A stretch of DNA of 64,000 bases. Origin: an uncultured bacterium (lineage in GTDB: Bacteria > Planctomycetota > UBA1135 > GCA-002686595). A model generated the notes under the pieces. It was not told where the DNA came from and did not search any database. It was given only the letters and a program-made list of their open reading frames with translations. This document shows, in pieces, positions 41,885 to 50,297 of the stretch. The stretch covers positions 1 through 64,000 of the forward strand of contig CALEMP010000203.1 in the NCBI GenBank assembly GCA_937910685.1, read 5' to 3'. Made by a program: the position numbers and the translations under genes. The first letter of the stretch is position 1. Each line of letters opens with the position of its first letter.

Positions 41885-43596
41885 TGGTCCTCGTCGGCCT
41901 GTATTCCTTGGTCGCCTTCGCTCTGTGTACCTTGGTCGCCTTCGCCCTGTGTCTCTTGGTCGCCTTCGCTTCCTGCATACCCCATGGACTCCAGTGCGCG
42001 CATGAGGTCTTGCATTTCCTGGTTGCTACGGGAGCTGCCTCCGTCCACTTGGGATCGGCTGCGCAGGGTCGGGTCTTGGTCCATGGGGATTACCTTCGGC
42101 GGCCGCGGGTTGTGCAGAATCTCACCGTGGTGGGAGCCACTGAATTCACGATAAAGCGGTTGTCCCAAGAGGTGCAGAATCGTCGGCCCAAGATCGGTGA
42201 TGGACCAACTTGCCCGCTGGCTTTCACCCGCGATCGAAGGCCCGGCCATGATCGCAATTCCGTTCAACCCGTGGTCGGGGAATCCTGCCGGCAAGCGCGC
42301 GTGTAGAATGTCTCCGGAGCCCAACACAACCCGCAGGTCCGGGACGGTTTCGAAAACCAGATCCGGTAAGGCGAGGCGCTTGGAACCGGGCATCAACTCC
42401 GTGGCGCGCCAAACCTGGGTGACCACCTTTTTGCCGTCGATCTCCAAGTCGCGCAGGTCCTGTTCTAGTTTTCCAAGCAGCTCAGGTACTTGGCTTGGTT
42501 GCACACAGCCTTGGGAATTGCGCCCGATTACATTGAGCCGCAAGGAGCCGAAATTCCCCTCGCATTCCATGGCCAGGGCGCGGGACGCATCGAGGTCCAG
42601 GCGGGCCATTCGGGCCCGGTGAGCCGAAGGTCGCGCGAGGGCCAAGGGCCCCGCTTGGCGCCGTTCAGGAGCCGCACCAGGGTTGCGCTGGGTCCAATCG
42701 TTCTGGATCAGGAACGCTTCTAAGTCAAGCGTCCGTGGGTAGCGGCGAAAGCCATGGTCGCTGACCACAAGCACATCGGTGTTGGGCCCGGCGGCTTGGA
42801 TCAGACTTCCAAGGGTCCGGTCCAGGTCCACCAGCAACTGGGCAACCGGTCCTTCCAAGTTCGCCGAATAGCGCTGGTGAGAAATCACGTCGAGGCTTTT
42901 GAAAACCGCCACGGCACAGCGCCAGTTGTCTTGGCCCAAGAGCTCGACCAGGGCCTTCTCTTTGATCGCCAGTTGCTCTTGAACCCGCTCTGCGTCGGGC
43001 AGGGAATTGCTGCGCCAGACGCCCAAGTCCGGCACGAAACCCATTTGCAACAGCCGCTGTTCATAGGCCTTGGGCAAGGCAAACCCGCCCTCATGGGGAG
43101 CCAGCATTCCCGTGACCATGACCCCTTGCACCGGTTCTGCGGGCCAAGTGACAGGCACGCCGAACACATGGACTCCCACGCCTCGGGAACTGAGAATGCG
43201 CCAGATAGGTGGGGCATGATTGGAGCGACTGGAGATCAGCTGCACATCGCTGCTGTCTTCGAGGGGCTCGAAGAAACCGAAGACGCCCGTGTGTCCCGGG
43301 CCGACTCCGCTGAAGGCGCTGGTCCAGGCCGCGGAACTGATCGGGATGCGGGTGCTCTCCAATTGCGCCGTTCGCCCCTCCGACACCAATCGCGCCAGGT
43401 TCGGCAAGCGCCCGGAGGCCAAGAGGGGGTCGATCAACTCGAACCCCGCTCCATCCCAACCGATCACAAGAACTTTGTTGTTGGAGTGGTCGCTGGCTTC
43501 TCCTGTGCAGGCCCCCAAGAGGGGTAACAGCACAAGGAACCGCCAACGGGAGCGTTGAAGAAAGGGGAGAGGCACAGGCACGGTTGATCTACGCAC
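41881..43596 (-). CDS. AlkP-superfamily phosphodiesterase/phosphotransferase lipoprotein
   Basis: This ~571-residue lipoprotein (lipobox LLPLLGACTG) belongs to the type I phosphodiesterase/alkaline-phosphatase group. Metal and nucleophile region: VIGWDGAGFELIDPLLASGRLPNL, with RIPISSAAWTSAFSG holding the likely Ser/Thr nucleophile, then VVSDHGFRRYP and DHGLNG metal ligands. It may act on phosphodiesters or transfer phospho-groups to glycans. A 24-base tandem repeat codes EGDQ-type repeats at the C-terminus. The GTG at 43596 is the best start before the signal; no Shine-Dalgarno sequence is clear. It is coupled to the GT-C gene, suggesting a shared role in surface-glycan modification. Confidence 0.75.
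   Translation of the reverse strand: MRRSTVPVPLPFLQRSRWRFLVLLPLLGACTGEASDHSNNKVLVIGWDGAGFELIDPLLASGRLPNLARLVSEGRTAQLESTRIPISSAAWTSAFSGVGPGHTGVFGFFEPLEDSSDVQLISSRSNHAPPIWRILSSRGVGVHVFGVPVTWPAEPVQGVMVTGMLAPHEGGFALPKAYEQRLLQMGFVPDLGVWRSNSLPDAERVQEQLAIKEKALVELLGQDNWRCAVAVFKSLDVISHQRYSANLEGPVAQLLVDLDRTLGSLIQAAGPNTDVLVVSDHGFRRYPRTLDLEAFLIQNDWTQRNPGAAPERRQAGPLALARPSAHRARMARLDLDASRALAMECEGNFGSLRLNVIGRNSQGCVQPSQVPELLGKLEQDLRDLEIDGKKVVTQVWRATELMPGSKRLALPDLVFETVPDLRVVLGSGDILHARLPAGFPDHGLNGIAIMAGPSIAGESQRASWSITDLGPTILHLLGQPLYREFSGSHHGEILHNPRPPKVIPMDQDPTLRSRSQVDGGSSRSNQEMQDLMRALESMGYAGSEGDQETQGEGDQGTQSEGDQGIQADEDQ
41883..41972. repeat. 24-bp coding tandem repeat
   Basis: CTTGGTCGCCTTCG recurs at 41907, 41931 and 41955, exactly 24 bp apart, with a degenerate fourth copy near 41883. 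In frame it codes EGDQ-x-TQ-type repeats at the C-terminus of the AlkP protein. Slippage here would add or remove eight residues without shifting the frame or disturbing the downstream start overlap. Confidence 0.8.
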
Positions 43597-43615
43597 GGGA
43601 TCCCGGTGCGTGAGC

Positions 43616-43849
43616 CTAGGGTAGATTCCCAAGGCCTGTGGTCTCAGAACGAAATCGATTCCATGGGGCGCCGGCGAGTTCGGCCAGCACTCCAAACCGT
43701 TCCTCGATGGCACTGGCGAGGACGGTTCGGGGCGACTCGTCCCCGTGATCCAGCAAGATTCGAGCTCCAGAGGGCGCGAAACCCTCCAGGTCTAGGGTGG
43801 GCGGCCTCCCAGGGTGTGGATCGCCCGTGGGGTCACCCTGAGCCCCCAA
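43616..43849 (-). CDS. Possible small protein or gene remnant
   Basis: This 77-codon frame begins only at TTG and ends 19 bases before the AlkP start. Its second half (ILLDHGDESPRTVLASAIEERFGVLAELAG) has protein-like helical character and GC-rich third positions. It lies between the MarR terminator and the AlkP gene. With no ATG/GTG start, no ribosome-binding site and no recognised family, it may be the 3' remnant of a lost gene or a chance frame. It fills most of the 330 bases between the neighbouring genes. Confidence 0.3.
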   Translation of the reverse strand: MGAQGDPTGDPHPGRPPTLDLEGFAPSGARILLDHGDESPRTVLASAIEERFGVLAELAGAPWNRFRSETTGLGNLP

Positions 43850-43866
43850 GCGCTGGAAGCACCCAT

Positions 43867-43900
43867 AAAAAAACGGCCCCTTCCGTTAGGAATGGAGCCG
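43867..43900 (-). terminator. Rho-independent terminator of the marR gene
   Basis: Reading leftwards: CGGCUCC-A-UUCC, loop UAAC, GGAA-GGGGCCG, then seven U. The stem is 11 bp with one wobble pair and one bulged A. It is the clearest intrinsic terminator in the window, 27 bases after the marR stop. Confidence 0.9.
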
Positions 43901-43926
43901 CATGGGTTTGTTCTGTGGGGTGTGGA

Positions 43927-44433
43927 TCAGACGTCGGTGGCCCCATCGGGGTCGACGCCAATCAGCATTTTCCCAAGGAGAGCGTTGAGTTGCTTGCGCT
44001 CGCTCTTCTTGAGGTTGCTGACGATGTCCGAAGCTGCTTCCAAACGGGGTCGAACGGCTTTTTGAGCCAACTTCTTGCCTTTGGCAGTCAACTGGGCCAT
44101 CACCAAACGGCCGTCTTCCTTGGAGGTGACGCGCTTCACTAAGCCACGCTCGCCCAGCTTGTCCAAGCGGTGGGTGATCGAGGCGCTGGAACGACCGGTT
44201 TCCCGGGCGATAACACCAGCGCTGGCTTGATGGGGGGCGCCACGTCGCAGAAGCATGGCAAGAACTTCCCACTCGTAGGTTACGAGGTCGAAGTTAGCCA
44301 GGGAGTTCTGGGAGGCTTGGAAAAAATGTTCGGTAAGAAGTCGGCAGCGGGTGGCAACACCTACAGATTCCGTGTCGCCACGGGGAACCAACTTCTTCCA
44401 GTCCTTTTCTATTCTTGATACGCGGTCAGTCAT
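43927..44433 (-). CDS. MarR-family transcriptional regulator
   Basis: This 168-residue winged-helix repressor has the MarR DNA-binding block: ASAGVIARETGRSSASITHRLDKLGERGLVKR, with the wing VTSKEDGRLVMAQLTAKGKKL around residues 75-125. A dimerising helix follows to the end. MarR proteins usually sense phenolics or oxidants and control efflux or stress genes. The divergence point is a ~300-base region before the bacilliredoxin gene, which could be a redox-linked target (inference). The ATG at 44433 fits the family start; the frame opens to 44736. Confidence 0.88.
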   Translation of the reverse strand: MTDRVSRIEKDWKKLVPRGDTESVGVATRCRLLTEHFFQASQNSLANFDLVTYEWEVLAMLLRRGAPHQASAGVIARETGRSSASITHRLDKLGERGLVKRVTSKEDGRLVMAQLTAKGKKLAQKAVRPRLEAASDIVSNLKKSERKQLNALLGKMLIGVDPDGATDV

Positions 44434-44664
44434 GGGGCAGAGACCATACCGAGGAGTTGCTTTAAAATCGAGAGGTATTCCTTCGAAGTTTGAGGAAATG
44501 CAGAGCCGGCTCGGGAAGGCTTTTTCCCTCGAGGATTGGAGCGGAACGCGCACTTTGGGTGACTTGTGTGCAAATTGTCGCAGGGGCAATACCGAGGCTT
44601 CACAAAATCTGAACACAACTTTGCTTTGGAACGTTGCAGCGTGACAAGGGGATTTCCAAAACGA
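44434..44664. other. Upstream region of marR
   Basis: With the hairpin at 44665-44700 this gap of 308 bases has no coding-like frame. It contains ATACCGAGG twice (about 44446 and 44593) and the short palindrome GAGCCGGCTC near 44503. A MarR operator may lie here but none is convincing. Confidence 0.3.
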
Positions 44665-44700
44665 GAAAAGCCAGGCCTCCTCGCGGAGCCCTGGCTTTTC
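44665..44700 (-). terminator. Stem-loop after the bacilliredoxin gene
   Basis: GAAAAGCCAGG and CCTGGCTTTTC make a perfect 11-bp outer stem, with a further CTCC/GGAG pairing inside. On the leftward transcript it ends in a U-containing stretch, so it is probably an intrinsic terminator. Confidence 0.75.
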
Positions 44701-44741
44701 GGTGAACCGGTCAGGCGCATCCTTTCGGCGCGCCAAGCAGA

Positions 44742-45155
44742 TCAGTCACAGTGAGCGTCGTAGCTGCTCTTCAATTCCGTGGCCAACATATCCGGCGTGT
44801 TGCCTTCGATGTCCTGGCGCTGGATCATCTTGATCAGCTGCCCGTCCTTCATCAGGGCGATTTGGGGAGAGCTGGGACGATAGGGCTTGAAGTACTCCCG
44901 GGCTCTTGCGGTGGCCTCGGTTTCCATGCCCGCGAAGACCGAAACGATCCGCGTGGGTTTCTTTTCGGCCATCAGGGAGATACGCAGGCCCGGGCGGGCG
45001 CTTCCGGCCGCGCAACCGCAGACCGAGTTGACGAAGACTAGGGTCGTGCCTGAGGCACGAAGGGCCGTGTCTACGGCGTCGGCGGTCAGGAGTTCAGTAA
45101 CGCCCAGGGTGGTGAGTTCGTCACGCATGGGCTGGACGAGTTGAGAGTCGTACAT
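44742..45155 (-). CDS. brxA: Bacilliredoxin (BrxA/BrxB family)
   Basis: This 137-residue thioredoxin-fold protein has the CGC redox motif (Cys46-Gly-Cys48, in NSVCGCAAG) typical of bacilliredoxins and the family pattern ARPGLRISL just after it. In Firmicutes it removes bacillithiol from oxidised proteins; whether this organism makes bacillithiol is not shown here, and another low-molecular-weight thiol could serve. The ATG at 45155 matches the MYDSQLVQPMRDELT family N-terminus. It is followed by a terminator, so it is probably a single-gene transcript. Confidence 0.92.
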   Translation of the reverse strand: MYDSQLVQPMRDELTTLGVTELLTADAVDTALRASGTTLVFVNSVCGCAAGSARPGLRISLMAEKKPTRIVSVFAGMETEATARAREYFKPYRPSSPQIALMKDGQLIKMIQRQDIEGNTPDMLATELKSSYDAHCD

Positions 45156-45329
45156 GGCTTTGATTCGGGGAGTGTTGGGTCGTTAGACCGGGATAAGTCT
45201 GCCGCTGACGGTAGGCTTGAGGGGTGCTTTTAGAAAATGCACGAGCATCATCCCAGAAGAGGGGGCAGAGAGGGGCCGGAACTCGCAGAAAGATGATCAG
45301 GGAGGCCCTGGGTTTTGGGTTGGCGACCC

Positions 45330-45659
45330 CTAGGGCCAAAGCTTGTCCCTTTCCTCGCGCATTTCCCGCAGGACCTCCAGCAGGATCCCGCCCTCACCGA
45401 GGGCCGTGATGCCCTCCAGGTTGAGCTGGCACACGGCGCATACCGGGCGCAGGCTGCGATAGCTCAGAATGTCGGCCTCTTCGAGGGTCACGTCTTCCAG
45501 CCCGAAAGTCGCTGCCTCGGTGGCTTGGCCGTCCTCATCGAAGCCGAAGAACTGTTTGACCTCGGCGGGGGCGCGGCGACAGAGGTAGCAGCGGTCCTCG
45601 CCGCCACTGCGGTCGAGGGCCTCGAACCAGCGGCGGAATTCGTCGGTGATGTCACTCAT
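45330..45659 (-). CDS. Small protein with two CxxC motifs
   Basis: This 109-residue soluble protein contains CYLC (residues 23-26) and CAVC (near 76-79), a spacing fit for zinc binding, and is otherwise acidic (EEADILSYRSLRP). No family was recognised. The start is well supported: AAGGAG lies 7 bases before the ATG at 45659, a rare strong ribosome-binding site in this window. It lies directly downstream of a decayed gene at 45699-45810. Confidence 0.65.
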   Translation of the reverse strand: MSDITDEFRRWFEALDRSGGEDRCYLCRRAPAEVKQFFGFDEDGQATEAATFGLEDVTLEEADILSYRSLRPVCAVCQLNLEGITALGEGGILLEVLREMREERDKLWP

Positions 45660-45698
45660 AGAAGTTCTCCTTGTGGACCCGTTCCACTTCGAGGGGTC

Positions 45699-45810
45699 TG
45701 GGCCGGTGCTGTTTGTGAGCTCGAGGCCGATGACGGCGGAATTGCGCCCGGCCATGGATGCCCTCCCAGTCGATCTGGAATTGGGAGCGGATGTGCTCCT
45801 GGATCCGAAT
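45699..45810 (-). pseudogene. Frameshifted remnant of an HD-like hydrolase gene
   Basis: Leftward, one frame codes IQEHIRSQFQIDWEGIHG and, after a -1 or +2 shift near 45750, another codes VIGLELTNSTGPD. Together these resemble the N-terminus of a family of HD-like metal phosphohydrolases that begins with (I/L)R-x-QF-x-(I/L)DW-x-GIHG and continues R-x-x-G-L-x-L-A-x-x-TGA-D. The rest, including the HD motif, is missing. This reading is from memory of the family and needs a search. Confidence 0.4.
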
Positions 45811-45824
45811 TGAGTTTACCGGAT

Positions 45825-46262
45825 TCAAGCTTTTGGGGCTGGAGAGCGCCAGAGGGCTAGAGCGCTTACAAGGAATGAGAGCCACCAGACATAGTAGGCG
45901 GGGAAGAGGTCAACCGCCGTCTTCATGATGTCATCGGGGTCGAGGTTCCAGATGAAGCGGGAATTGTTGAGGAAACCCAAGAAGAGCATGGCGCCTAGCA
46001 CGCGAGACTTGAAGCCCATGAACAGCAGGAGGGGGCTCAAGATCATGAGGAGGTTTGAGATATTGACGGCGAGCGCATTCAGAGATTCGCCATCTAGGGA
46101 GATCTCCAATCCGTTCTCGAAGTAGACCCAGAAGCCGTCAAAGCCCCACATATCCTCCATCAGAGGGAGGCCGAAGGAAATTACATACATCGCCCAGCCA
46201 CAGAGGAGGGCTGTTCGAGTCCGTCCATTCAGCTCGGGGAGGAAGCGGTGTGATACAGGCAT
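45825..46262 (-). CDS. Small integral membrane protein
   Basis: This 145-residue protein has four predicted membrane segments: LLCGWAMYVISFGLPLM, LNALAVNISNLLMILSPLLLF, VLGAMLFLGFLNNS and YYVWWLSFLVSALALW. The first extracytoplasmic loop is acidic and aromatic (EDMWGFDGFWVYFENGLE). No family was recognised. The ATG at 46262 is used; no Shine-Dalgarno sequence is present. Confidence 0.65.
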   Translation of the reverse strand: MPVSHRFLPELNGRTRTALLCGWAMYVISFGLPLMEDMWGFDGFWVYFENGLEISLDGESLNALAVNISNLLMILSPLLLFMGFKSRVLGAMLFLGFLNNSRFIWNLDPDDIMKTAVDLFPAYYVWWLSFLVSALALWRSPAPKA

Positions 46263-46473
46263 TTGATTCGGTGGGTGGAGGTGACTCTAAGGCAACGGAG
46301 CAGAACGTGCCCCTCCAATGTAAGGATGCAGCCCTGGGGTGCCTGGGAGGTGATTTCCAAGTCGGGAGTATTCCATCCGGACTTTATCCGACCATCATCT
46401 TCACAATTGGTTGGGTGGGCGACCCTCGGCATGAAGCCTGTGCCCATAAGGCATGGCCCGCGGACCATGTTGC

Positions 46474-47532
46474 CTATTTAGAGGTCACTTGGTCCCCATT
46501 AGGGCTAACCATATGTAGCGTTCGCTGAGGGTAGGGCATGCTGATCCCCGCCTGATCGCACCCGTCCTTGATTCCGCGCAGGAGGTCAAAGTACACGGTC
46601 CAGTAGTCCTCGGTCTTGGCCCAGGGCCGGACCTGGAGGTCTACCGAGGAGTCCCCAAGATTGCCCACCCGCACTACGGCCTCGGGGTCATCGAGCACGA
46701 GGGGGTGATCGGCGCAAAGCTTACGCAGCATCTCTTCCGCCTGCTCGATGTTGTCCTCGTAGGAGATGGAGGCGGTCAGGTCCACCCGTCGGGTGTCGTT
46801 GGCAGTCACGTTGGTGATCGTGTCTCCCCAGATTTTTCCGTTGGGTACCAGGATCGTCTGGTTGTCGCCGGTTAAGAAGGTGGTGTTCACCAAACTCAAG
46901 CCTGCGACCTTACCGGTCACACCGCCCGCGCTGACCACATCACCGATGTCGAAGGGCTGGTACAAGAGGATCATGACTCCCGCCGCGAAGTTGGACATGG
47001 TCTCCTGCAGGGCAAAGCCCACCACAAAGCCGATCACTCCAAAGGCCGCAAGGAAGGGCGCAATGGAAATACCTACGGTGGAAAGGGCCAGCAGGAATCC
47101 CAGGAAGAGCACCACCCGTCGGCTGCTGTTGACCGCGAAGCGCTGCAGCATGCTGGAGGCTCCCAAGCGCGAGGTACTTAAGGTGCGGTCCACTAACCTG
47201 GAAACCATGCGCGCAGCGAAGCGCGTGAGTAGCAGCAGGCCGAGGAACAGGGCAATTGCGCCCAAGGCGCCCAGGCCTTCTGTCTGGAGCCAGGTGACGC
47301 ATTGCTCCTTGATGTTGGTGAGGAAGGCCCCCGGGTCCTCGGCCATGTTCGAAAGGCTGTCCTTCAAATCCCCGGAGTCCGTCTCGTTTCCTTCGGCACT
47401 AGCACCTTCCATTTCGGTCGGCGGATTCTGCCAATGGGTCCGGGGCATGGCACTTGCTGGGCCCCCGCTCAGGATCACGAGACCGAAGACGAGCATTGGC
47501 AGATAAGTAAGGATGGCGCTGAGTTGCTTCAT
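46474..47532 (-). CDS. MscS-type small-conductance mechanosensitive channel
   Basis: This 352-residue protein opens under membrane tension to release solutes. It starts with a signal-like hydrophobic segment ending PASAMP, then a soluble ~60-residue periplasmic piece, then TM helices (about 95-195). The pore helix is seen in AFGVIGFVVGFALQETMSNFAAGVMILLYQPFDIGDVV, the MscS hallmark, followed by the beta domain (TTFLTGDNQTILVPNGKIWGDTITN) and the alpha/beta C-terminal domain. The extra N-terminal part makes it longer than E. coli MscS (286 residues). Start: ATG at 47532. Confidence 0.93.
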   Translation of the reverse strand: MKQLSAILTYLPMLVFGLVILSGGPASAMPRTHWQNPPTEMEGASAEGNETDSGDLKDSLSNMAEDPGAFLTNIKEQCVTWLQTEGLGALGAIALFLGLLLLTRFAARMVSRLVDRTLSTSRLGASSMLQRFAVNSSRRVVLFLGFLLALSTVGISIAPFLAAFGVIGFVVGFALQETMSNFAAGVMILLYQPFDIGDVVSAGGVTGKVAGLSLVNTTFLTGDNQTILVPNGKIWGDTITNVTANDTRRVDLTASISYEDNIEQAEEMLRKLCADHPLVLDDPEAVVRVGNLGDSSVDLQVRPWAKTEDYWTVYFDLLRGIKDGCDQAGISMPYPQRTLHMVSPNGDQVTSK

Positions 47533-47693
47533 GGCTGAATCGATGGGAACAGGTGGGGTGCTATGGTCTCGATTGCACGCACCGGATGCAAATCCATGGG
47601 CCGCTAATTGGCCTTAGGTGCCCTAGGGGTCTGTTCGGGCGACGGGGATCTTGGACACCCTTGGACCCAAAGGGCTGCGGCGTTTAGTGGTGG

Positions 47694-49088
47694 CTACTGA
47701 ATCAGAGTCGCTCGGAAACGCTTCTTCTTGATTCGGCCAGCGTTGATGCGCTTGGTGGCGTGGCTTCCGTGCTCGTGGGCAACGGCCACGTAGGAGAGGC
47801 GCTGGGAGACCTCGATCTTGCCGATATCCGAGCCCTGCAGGCCGCCGGATTCGCCGGTGAGAGCGCCGAGGATGTCGCCTGGGCGGATTTTATCCTGGCG
47901 GCCGCCGCTGATCAGGATCGTAGCCATCTTGGGAGGACCTGCGATGCTTCGGAGCAGGTTGCTGACCGAGCCGGCATGGTCGGATGAGAGCATTTGGATG
48001 GACCTACCGGTGAGCTCTTCGATGAGTTGAACGCGATCGAGTTGACGCGAGCCAATGAGGGATACAGCTAGGCCACTCTTGCCGGCGCGGCCCGTGCGCC
48101 CGATGCGGTGTACGTAGACTTCGGGCTGCTGGGGCAGTTCGAAGTTGACCACCAGATCGAGGCCTTCCACGTCGATGCCGCGGCCAGCCACGTCAGTGGC
48201 CACCAGCACACGCAGGCTCTGGTTACGGAAACGGGCTAGGACTTGATCGCGGTGGAATTGATCCAGATCGCCGTCCAGGCGACCGGCGTTGATGCCTGCT
48301 TTGGTGAGAGCATCAGTGAGCTGCGAAACGGAGGCCTTGAAGTTACAGAAGACCAGGACAGATTCGGGCTGGTACTCGTGCAAGAGCCAAGCGAGGGCTT
48401 GCAGCTTGTCCGCTGGCTCCACATCCATGCGCAGTTGGCGGATTTCCACCTCGGCGCTCTTTGGTTCCTCGATGGTCACGCGCTCGGGGTTGCGTTGGAG
48501 CGCAGCGCTCAAGACCTCGATGGCGTCCGGGAAGGTGGCGGAGAAGAGCACGGTTTGGCGCGACGTCGGCAGACAACGCAGGATGTGATGCACGTCCGGA
48601 CCGAAGCCCATGTCGAGCATGCGATCGGCTTCATCGAGAACTGCGGTGCGAATGCCCGTGGCCACGAGGGTGCCCCGTTGTAGGTGATCGAGAAGGCGCC
48701 CCGGGGTGCCCACGACGATGTGCACGCCGCGCTCTAGGGCTTCGCGTTGGGGGCGCGAGGGCTGGCCGCCCACAAGCTCGAGCACGGCCAGGCCGTGTAG
48801 GTTGCGCCCGAGCTTGCGAATCTCGCGCGCCACCTGGGCGCACAACTCGCGGGTCGGGCAGAGCACAAGCGCTTGTAAGGCTCGGCGCTCAAGGTCGATT
48901 CCCTGCAGGATCGGCAAGGCGAAGGCGGCAGTCTTTCCGCTACCTGTCTTGGACTGCCCAATCAGATCCTTGCCCTTGAGCAAGGCCGGTATGCAGGCCA
49001 CTTGGACGGGTGTAGGGAGCTTGTAGCCAAGCTCCGCAGTCACAGCAATCAGGTTGGGGGCCAATCCGAGCCCCGAAAATTCAGTCAT
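47694..49088 (-). CDS. dbpA: ATP-dependent DEAD-box RNA helicase DbpA
   Basis: This 464-residue helicase unwinds RNA, by homology at 23S rRNA helix 92 in large-subunit assembly. Motifs run Q-motif FSGLGLAPNL/PTPVQ, motif I GQSKTGSGKT, motif II VLDEADRMLD, motif III SATFP, and motif VI HRIGRTGRAGK. The C-terminal DbpA-specific RNA-binding domain has IRPGDILGALTGESGGL and IGKIEVSQRLSYVAV. The ATG at 49088 begins MTEFSGL as in the family; a GTG at 49100 is the alternative. Confidence 0.93.
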   Translation of the reverse strand: MTEFSGLGLAPNLIAVTAELGYKLPTPVQVACIPALLKGKDLIGQSKTGSGKTAAFALPILQGIDLERRALQALVLCPTRELCAQVAREIRKLGRNLHGLAVLELVGGQPSRPQREALERGVHIVVGTPGRLLDHLQRGTLVATGIRTAVLDEADRMLDMGFGPDVHHILRCLPTSRQTVLFSATFPDAIEVLSAALQRNPERVTIEEPKSAEVEIRQLRMDVEPADKLQALAWLLHEYQPESVLVFCNFKASVSQLTDALTKAGINAGRLDGDLDQFHRDQVLARFRNQSLRVLVATDVAGRGIDVEGLDLVVNFELPQQPEVYVHRIGRTGRAGKSGLAVSLIGSRQLDRVQLIEELTGRSIQMLSSDHAGSVSNLLRSIAGPPKMATILISGGRQDKIRPGDILGALTGESGGLQGSDIGKIEVSQRLSYVAVAHEHGSHATKRINAGRIKKKRFRATLIQ

Positions 49089-49235
49089 CACGGGCGACAC
49101 TCTACCCGCGCAGCCGGCCCTACGTGATAAGCCGCCTGCTCGGTATGCCTTGATCCTGCCATGAGTGGCACGAATGGGGCGGCATTGCCTTGATCCGGTA
49201 GTCGTGCGTGTGCCCCGTTTACCTGTAGGGCTTGC

Positions 49236-50252
49236 TTACCCCGCTCCGTGCCACTTTTCGGATTCCGCCCCGCAGTGGCGGCAGTGAGGTAACAGTTCGT
49301 GCCGAATCTCGTCGCATGAGGAGCAGGTTGTGTACAGATCTACACCGCAGGCCGCGCAGGCCATGGCCTTGCCGCTTTCTTCAGGCACGGGGTAGGCGCA
49401 ATTGGGACAGCGCTGGGTTTGGTAGGCCTCGCGCCGACGCCGCAAGAGCACATCCTCCTTTGGATTTGCGGCTGAGCGTAGGGCGTGCACGAGGAAACTC
49501 AAGACGATGATGACCGCCGCAAGGATGCCCACATACTTGAAGAACTCCGCCGGAAAGTGCTCGTGCATCACGATGCCCACCCGCAGGAACGAAGACACCA
49601 GCAAGGCGATCAATATCGCGCGATAAATGGACTTGCGCTTCTTGGCCACGAGCCACGACGCGATCAGGAACAAGGGCACCACGAATGCGAGCTTGCCCGC
49701 CGCCACCTGCCAACGATGGGCGGTATAGAGCTCCATATAGGCGTCATACCCTTCTCCCCGTTGGCGCTCTAGTTCACGACGCATGCCTTCCTTTTCAAGG
49801 GCCACAGTGTATTGACTCTCTTGCAGCTCACTGATTTTCCCGTTGGCCGTTTCGAACTCTTTTGTCGCTTCGATGTAGAGCGCCTGAGCTTCCTGGACCG
49901 TGCCCACTAACTCGGCTGGAGGCGGCTGATTCGAATCCAAATAGAGCCGGTGCTCCTGGGCAAACTGGTTCCAAGTGTCCTTGGCAACCGTCATGTTTTC
50001 CTTGCGATTGACCTTGATCTGCTCCTGCCGCGCGATTTCGCGTTCGATGTGAGCTGCGTTCTTATTGAGTTCCTGCTCACGCTCAACGAGGGCGCTGTCC
50101 TCATGCTCAGCGGCAATCAGCCCCCGGTTGGGTCCCTCTTGATCATTGATGTCCTTGACTACAAATCCTTGCAGCCACATGAACAAACCGAATAACAGGA
50201 CAGACAAGAGCCGGATGGTCCAGCGCAGTCCACGGGGGGTGTTTGAGGTCAT
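49236..50252 (-). CDS. Membrane protein with coiled coil and zinc ribbon
   Basis: This 338-residue protein has a first membrane segment (LLSVLLFGLFMWLQGFVV), a long coiled coil (about 45-160; EREQELNKNAAHIEREIARQ), then two to three more membrane segments (LAFVVPLFLIASWLV, YVGILAAVIIVLSFLV). A cytoplasmic zinc-ribbon tail contains CPNC, CAAC, CSSC and CRHC, enough for two zinc sites. No family or role was recognised. Its start lies 46 bases downstream of the IMPACT-family gene end, so they may share an operon. Confidence 0.65.
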   Translation of the reverse strand: MTSNTPRGLRWTIRLLSVLLFGLFMWLQGFVVKDINDQEGPNRGLIAAEHEDSALVEREQELNKNAAHIEREIARQEQIKVNRKENMTVAKDTWNQFAQEHRLYLDSNQPPPAELVGTVQEAQALYIEATKEFETANGKISELQESQYTVALEKEGMRRELERQRGEGYDAYMELYTAHRWQVAAGKLAFVVPLFLIASWLVAKKRKSIYRAILIALLVSSFLRVGIVMHEHFPAEFFKYVGILAAVIIVLSFLVHALRSAANPKEDVLLRRRREAYQTQRCPNCAYPVPEESGKAMACAACGVDLYTTCSSCDEIRHELLPHCRHCGAESEKWHGAG

Positions 50253-50297
50253 GACGTCTATTCAACACAGCTCATGAGGGCGTGCCAAGCGCTGACT

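Noticed and set aside
44446-44602. MarR operator from two ATACCGAGG copies
   Set aside because: The copies are not palindromic, are ~147 bases apart, and do not fit a MarR site.
49147-49198. Direct repeat CCTTGATCC upstream of dbpA
   Set aside because: Nine bases repeated twice is too short to distinguish from chance.
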